Source: Siphonodentalium dalli
Taxonomy: Eukaryota > Mollusca > Scaphopoda > Gadilida > Siphonodentaliidae
Assembly: GCA_032622095.1 (NCBI GenBank)
Contig: CP136067.1
Location: 63,438,893 to 63,502,892 of the forward strand
Direction: 5' to 3'
Length of the DNA stretch: 64,000 nt
Below are positions 58,681-64,000 of the stretch, piece by piece (position 1 is the first letter of the stretch; every line of letters starts with the position of its first letter). The notes below the pieces were generated by a model. That model was not told the origin of the DNA, did not search any database, and saw only the letters and a list, made by a program, of their open reading frames with translations. The position numbers and the translations under genes are program-made.

Positions 58681-59440
58681 TACAGAAAATTATAACAAAA
58701 ATTCAAAGTCGAAAGGCCCATAACTCTGGGAAAAATCATTGGATCAAACTCAAATTCGAACTTGACCTGTATTTTGATATGAACGATCCACACAAAAAAC
58801 AAATTTCCAATTAAACAATCCAAACTTGAGTTATCATCCGGAAACCAAAGAAAAAACATGTAAAATTTAATTTTCTAAGTCGAAAAGCCCATAACTCTGA
58901 GAAAAATCATCGGATCAAACTCAAATTCGAACTTGACCTGTATTTTGATATCAATGACTCACAAAAAAAACGGAATTTTCAATTGAACAGTCCAAACTTG
59001 AGTTATCATCCGGAAACCAAAGAAAAAAGAAGAAAATTTAATTTTCTAAGTCGAAAAAAGTCCATAACTCAAGGAAAAATCATCGGATCAAACTCAAATT
59101 CGAACTCAAACTGTATCTTGATATGACTGATCCACATAAAAACCGTATTTGCAATTAAAGAATTCAAACTTGAGATATCATCCGGAAACCGAAAAAGTGA
59201 GAAATTTTCTAAGTAAAACAAAAGTTGAAAAAAGGGAAATAACTCCAAAAAAGAACATCGGATCAAACCCAGAATTGCAGAGCACATGTGTTCTTGGTTG
59301 AGACACCTACATACCAAGTTTCAATCAAATCGGATAATCATTACTGGAGTTATAACTCCGGACTGACGCACAGACGGAAGACGGACGGACAGAGCTGATT
59401 ACAATAGTCCCCCCGAAAATAAATTTTACGGGGACAATAA
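58680..59440 (+). repeat. 171-bp tandem array with GACGGACGGA tail
   Basis: 'aagtcgaaa' followed by 'cccataactctg' starts units at 58706, 58877 and 59048, 171 bp apart; a fourth partial unit is near 59215. Each contains 'atcggatcaaactcaaattc' and 'gagttatcatccggaaacc'. The array ends in 'gacggaagacggacggacag' and 'aaattttacggggacaataa' (to about 59440). Same organisation as 35640-36290. Confidence 0.85.
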
Positions 59441-59821
59441 CTCAGTCATACATACAGATATAAATATATATATTTACATACTAAGTGTGATTATCACTAA
59501 AGCCAGCATTCCGATTGGTCGGCGCCCACGTGGCTGGTTGCAATTATTTCTCGGTGAACGCGCAAGAGGTCATAATTGCAGCCTCATAATTACATCGACG
59601 CGTCATTGATTTTGGAAAGACGAACGCGTAATGTTTTGGGCGCATTTGGACTCGCGCATGATTGACTTAATAAATCATCGGGTTTCAATATAAAGAGAAA
59701 TTGTTCCTGTTAACTTTTGCCAAGGGTGCTATGGGATATTTTGGGCTGGTTTTGTCACGATACACTTTTCAATTTAAATACATTTACAAAAGTGGCTTTT
59801 TCACTAAATGTATATAAATAT
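59441..59821. other. Unassigned spacer
   Basis: Nothing recognised. Confidence 0.4.
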
Positions 59822-59978
59822 AAGGATTAACTGTCATGTGGACTGTTTTTATGGAGATGTAACCGTGAGGTAAGTGGTCATAACTTGTGTGTAAAACCCG
59901 AATTTTACATACAAGTTATGACCACTTTACCTCACGGTTACATCTCCATAAAAACAGTCCACATGACAGTTAATCCTT
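59822..59978. repeat. 157-bp near-perfect hairpin
   Basis: Arms of about 68 bp starting 'aaggattaactgtcatgtgg' are reverse complements with a single one-base difference ('ggtaagtgg' against 'ggtaaagtgg'). The central loop is 'gtgtaaaacccgaattttac', which is also partly self-complementary. It could be a young MITE or a source of hairpin RNA. Confidence 0.9.
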
Positions 59979-61499
59979 TATATAAAATATATGTTCACCC
60001 CGCCCAACCCCTTGGGTTGTAACTTTGGCAATTCAAACTCTTGCAAATTTCTCGATACAGAAAACAAGTGCTATTTATATCGTAGATCAGGCCATGAATC
60101 TGTAATCTGGCTTACGCCCACAGATATGATATTCCACCAGTATAAAACATGGGAAACTTAGGCCTAATTGTAAGCGACGCAAAGGAAATCGTTCACAAAG
60201 TCACTTAAATCGTGCAATTTCGAGACGGGATCTTCATCTACAGTGAAGTACATTATTCAGGAACAGGTGATAACAAAGAAATATATTCCCTGTGTTATTC
60301 TTTCGAATATAAGCTTCCCTGTAAAAACTCAAAAAGTTCCAAGGTTTTGTACTGGTGGAATATATGATCTCTACCACACTTGGAAAACTCGAATCGCACA
60401 AGAACCTAATAATAGGGAGATATCACGAAATCACAAATTTTGTCCCGCTGCTGACTCCCCAAATAAGCCGACTAGCTGTCGCCATCATTGGGTGTATGTA
60501 TGGAGATTTGCAATATTTACGACACTACTAGGTCTGGGTTTACGGTATTCTCAGAATCCGACGATGTCGCAAATATAGCACGGGCAGAGATTTGTCAATT
60601 TTTAGGCTACTGTAAACTCCCTGTTTTGCGTCCATATTAAACGTGAGTTTGATATAGAATGACAAATTGAAACTGTAAGACGATCCACATGCCACACGGA
60701 AAGTATACTATAAACCAGGTTGAGGGGATAATTTATTTGAGTTTTTATTCTTCTATTGATACTGGTTTGCACATTAACGGTGACCGATGACCCAAACGAG
60801 GACAAGTTACCTAATCGCAAAATTACTCGTACAAAATCAAAATGTGCATTGTTTACGGCAGAACTGGAGTACGGTATAATTTCATAATTCGACAATGCAG
60901 AAAATTAAGGAAGAGGTCAAGTGACCAATTTTGAATGGACATTTCCATGCAAAACTCTGTAGTAAAAGTTACAAATTGCAAATATTTCTGGGTGTGACTG
61001 TGTGCAGTATTGAAAACAATCTGGCAGGTCGGCTTAGAATTTGTTCCATTGAGAAAGTTGATGTATTTATTTTTTTATTTTTTTAATATTTTATTTATTT
61101 TTCGTGTTGTATTTCCAGAAATAAATTCTCAAAAATAAATATATAGCATAAATTGCCTATTTACCAAGCCCAGCCGCCAGTTAAGAGGTTATGTCTTTTT
61201 AATCATATGGCTGCTTTAGTTCCCAGACAATGCTTGATATATAACTTTTGCTTGGGTGGTTTGCATGCAAATCCCCATTCAAAATGATTGGTCACTTGAC
61301 CTCCCCCTTAATAGCACTTGCTTCACGAGATATTCGGGGCTTTGTCAACCACCGTGACGGATTTGCGGCCACATCAAAACGTATGATTGAATTCTTACAC
61401 GAAAATAGTACATGTTGCCTATTATATAAACCGGGGTCTGGGAATCATTTATTTGGGACTTTATTCTTCTATTTATAAAAGTTCATTAAACGGAGTTTG
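59979..61499. repeat. Diverged repeats between the hairpin and the right subterminal zone
   Basis: 60530-60690 repeats 52350-52525. 'gataatttatttgag...ttattcttctatt' recurs at 60727 and 61445. 'ggtcaagtgacca' (60915) is mirrored by 'ggtcacttgacct' (61289). No gene recognised. Confidence 0.45.
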
Positions 61500-61837
61500 A
61501 ATTGTCCCGATATTAACCAAATCCGAGATTTTAGCAAATCGGAGAAATTTACTAATATACAAAACTCCAATCACATCGTCGTTTTCATATAGGAGAAAAC
61601 TCCGATCAAATCTGATCAAATCGGAGTTTTCACATCGTCGTTTTCATATCACAGATAAAAATCGGAGTTTTGTTAAGTGTTCATCGGAATTTTCACCGGA
61701 ATTGATCGGAGTTCTTGGCCGGAGAAAAAACTCCGATCTGAGAAATTCCGATGATTGGAGGACGAAATTTCCGATTAAAACTCCGATTAAAAGCTCCGAT
61801 CACCGACGGAAATTCCGTCGGAATTGGACAAGGCCCC
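61500..61837 (-). repeat. Right subterminal TCCGAT/ATCGGA motif zone and TIR
   Basis: More than fifteen TCCGAT, ATCGGA or close variants up to the terminal 'aattggacaaggcccc'. Mirrors 51912-52115 in composition rather than base by base. Confidence 0.7.
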
Positions 61838-62051
61838 TAACACATATCAAAACAATAAACATCTTTGATACCAAACATAATTCCATTTTACTTTTTAAAA
61901 ATGGTTCAAACCTGAACAGCGATTTTTTTTGCCGATTTTGGTGTCAAGTTTGTGACAGAAAAATTTGAATAATTCTGGTAATTTCAGTGGATAAAATAGT
62001 AACAAATACCCAAGGTGCATCAGAAATGTTAGTAGTCAAGGTATATATTAA
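61838..62051 (-). repeat. Fold-back element F2', right arm, second piece
   Basis: Continues the alignment with F2 (10155-10375): 'caataaacatctttgatacc', 'ttttgccgattttggtgtca', 'gaaatgttagtagtcaaggt'. Breaks off again at 62051 where another insertion starts. Confidence 0.75.
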
Positions 62052-62290
62052 AGGGGTCATCTCAAAACTACTATCGGGATCCCGATAGATTTCCCGATAG
62101 GATACCGATAGTTATATATACAGTTTTTCGGGAAATTATCGGAATATTTACATAGTCTATCGGGATTCTATCGGAGTTTACTTTCATTTCGGAGTATCAT
62201 ATTCCGAAAACAACGCATGTTGTTTGGAAAGTTTCTGTATCGGGATTACTCCGGACTTTTATCGCGATTTTATGTTTTATAGGCCTATCT
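62052..62290 (+). mobile_element. Left end of a second subterminal-repeat TIR element
   Basis: Starts after 'atattaa' with 'aggggtcatctcaaaac'. A zone of 'atcgggat', 'cccgatag' and 'atcggagt' motifs follows to about 62260. It resembles the 51912 element in architecture (TAA-like flank, GGGG start, dense subterminal motif), but the terminal sequence differs. No right end is visible in the window. Confidence 0.5.
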
Positions 62291-64000
62291 TTATTATTGA
62301 TTTAATAGTTTCCTAATATGAGAAATCGTTAGTATAAAGTTTTAAAGTATCAGGGGACACGTGTCGTAGAACTATTATATGTTATACTGTGGTGATCAGT
62401 GGGTGCTACGTACAATATCGGTATTTTACCTGGACAATACACCCCACCCATCGGGAAATCTTCAAAATCAATAAATAAATTCACGGGGAGCATACCCAAA
62501 TACGTATAGTAGGCCTTAATGCAAGCGGCTACTTTCACTTTCTAAAAATAGAACAGATCCATCAATTGATTAAATTCTAAGATTTATTTCGGCGTTGCGG
62601 CTACTATCTTCAAAGCTTCATCGATCATACACGCCATGAATATCTACTCGGTTCTCTACCCTTTAGTCAAGAGTAGGCTATAGAAATTCGAAACATGACA
62701 TATGGGGGGGGGGGGGGGTCCTGCTGTACATGTAAAGTTTTAGCAACATTTAGCAGTAATATTCCATACTTTTTCATGAATCGTAATATGGTAAATAAAG
62801 AGCGTGTGAAAATATGAATGGAAAATTCCATGCAAATCTGCAGTGCAAAGGTTATAAATACGCGAAGTAATCATAACATTTAACTGACAATTAAATGTGT
62901 GCATGGGCTGCTTTTCATATTCTACATTAATTTCGTTTTCTGTAATTACTACTAATTATAATGCTGCATTGATTATTTCGATAAGTTGAACATAGCCTAA
63001 TTATGTTGACAGTGTCGAATTTCACGATTGCATCATCAAGGTCAAGGTAACACGATGCGATTTATTTGTAGTAGGCCTGCTCCTATATTTCGTCATTTTT
63101 TTCTTTCAAAAAGATGTCTTGCTAACTTTTATTTAGTTTACTTTCGATATTAACCATTTACCCAACAGTAATATTACCTCCAGCCAACAGAACTTTCTGG
63201 TGACGTCAAAGTTTTTGGGGAAAAACATGTATTATTACTAAATGTTATGTGGCTCCTGATTTATGAAATTATGTTCATCTGTATGGATGGGGACTGGGAG
63301 TAAAAAAAAATTCAGAGTTTTGTATCCCCCTCCCCAAGCATGATAGTATGCTGAATATTTAGTAGGTTTTATATTTATATTTTATAACAATAAATGTAAT
63401 AAACAAACGAAAGGTAAGTTTTGTTTTATCAACAGATCAATGTGACTTTCAGTTTCAATTTCTCTGTCGGAAAACCATATCACGAAATTGAGTGATTTAT
63501 TAATGTTTTAAGCCATGGCTACGTGGTGAAATGAAACATAAAATAAATCATCAAGTGGCCTATCAACTCTTGGATAGTTACGTGTAAATTCAGTTACAAT
63601 TGACTGCATTATTAGTCCAAACTAGTCAACATTGTGCCATCGATTACAACGCACGTGTTTTTTTGTTTACTTCAATTTACAATGCACCGGTTTTTGACCT
63701 TGACATTGCAGTCAATACATTCGCACCGCACATATCTTGTGAAATTAATAAATTAAACAATTCTTTCGTGCCTACATTGTATCTAACGATCGAGAAAGTG
63801 CTTTCTCTTAGTGAAATTTTGAGCAATCATATTCAATATAAAATGACAAGACAGTTCCGATAAGTAATTCGTGGTAATGCAGCACTATTCGGAATTGATT
63901 TGCGCACTTTCGATTTAAAAATAGCCGCATTTGTCTCGTGAACTCTTGTGTTCAATTTAAAAGTAACTAATGTTATACAATGTCATTTCTTTGATTTTTC
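62291..64000. other. Unassigned sequence to the window end
   Basis: AT-rich. An open frame at 63600-63863 (87 codons) has no recognised domain, and the region could be the interior of the element starting at 62052. No RNA gene seen. Confidence 0.35.
62704..62718 (+). repeat. (G)15 run
   Basis: Fifteen consecutive G. Confidence 0.9.

Larger units (their letters stand above)
51912..61837. mobile_element. 9.9 kb TIR element with TAA target duplication
   Basis: Left end GGGAGCTTGTCCAATTCCG, right end (complement) GGGGCCTTGTCCAATTCCG, 17 of 19 bases alike. TAA stands on both sides (51909-51911 and 61838-61840). F2 and the F2' left arm show the uninterrupted site ('gacacatttaaggcat'). A 3-bp TWA duplication and GGG-starting ends fit the PIF/Harbinger superfamily. 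Both subterminal zones are packed with 'actccgat'/'atcggagt' motifs. No transposase frame was found; copy D, a 171-bp array and a hairpin fill the interior. Confidence 0.7.

Noticed and set aside
63600-63863. 87-codon open frame near the window end
   Set aside because: No domain, no splice context and possible transposon interior; left as unassigned.

Overview
This is animal nuclear DNA: AT-rich, no bacterial-style gene packing, no long intact coding frame, and almost entirely nested transposable elements. Several repeat types point to a marine lophotrochozoan, most likely a mollusc (bivalve or gastropod): tandem modules containing 'ggcccataactc' that end in GACGGACGGA-type microsatellite, 'gaccttgacct' direct repeats, Helitron-like ends with CTAG termini, and an invertebrate-type 5S rRNA sequence. 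The species assignment is inference.

Host gene signal. The best is a 129-nt exon at 27248-27376 encoding a calcium-binding EGF-like module with phase 1 boundaries on both sides. Two more short + strand exon candidates (37210-37263 and 44429-44484, the second cysteine-rich) have good splice sites and compatible phases. A 28-nt microexon candidate lies at 27147-27174. Together they suggest a + strand gene of small exons whose very long introns hold the transposons. The gene is not identified.

Layout. 1-17510: copy A of a DIRS-like element (5' end outside the window), interrupted by a 9.6 kb insertion made of two giant fold-back units (1503-11090) and by a 3.7 kb inverted-repeat element (13708-17404). 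17520-19340: an ITR scrap, two identical 28S rRNA fragments and a cluster of a palindromic TTAAG-centred motif. 19343-24649: DIRS-like copy C, with a 390-bp TTAA-flanked MITE inside its right ITR that carries two 69-bp palindromes. 25370-26806: a 300-bp direct repeat pair and a LINE 3' end. 27147-27376: exon(s). 28274-33810: the most complete DIRS-like copy (B), with a hAT-like insertion. 35640-36290: tandem modules. 38100-42720: a ~160-bp tandem repeat surrounding a broken DIRS Gag/RT/RNase H relic. 42735-44200: a 179-bp tandem array with TTAA MITEs. 44640-62051: a fold-back element related to the one near 7-11 kb. It is interrupted by four head-to-tail Helitron-like elements (45894-49815), by a 42-bp satellite, and by a 9.9 kb TIR element with TAA target duplication (51912-61837). 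That TIR element itself holds DIRS-like copy D (with a 5S rRNA copy in it), a 171-bp tandem array and a 157-bp hairpin. A second element of the same general look begins at about 62052 and runs on; its far end is not seen.

How it fits together. The nesting gives a relative history: DIRS-like copies and fold-back elements are hosts for later TIR, Helitron and TTAA insertions. Four DIRS-like copies (A/B and C/D families) share the layout left ITR, interior, internal complementary region, right ITR, but show no recognisable reverse transcriptase or tyrosine recombinase. The one decayed DIRS polymerase in the window shows that autonomous relatives existed in this genome.
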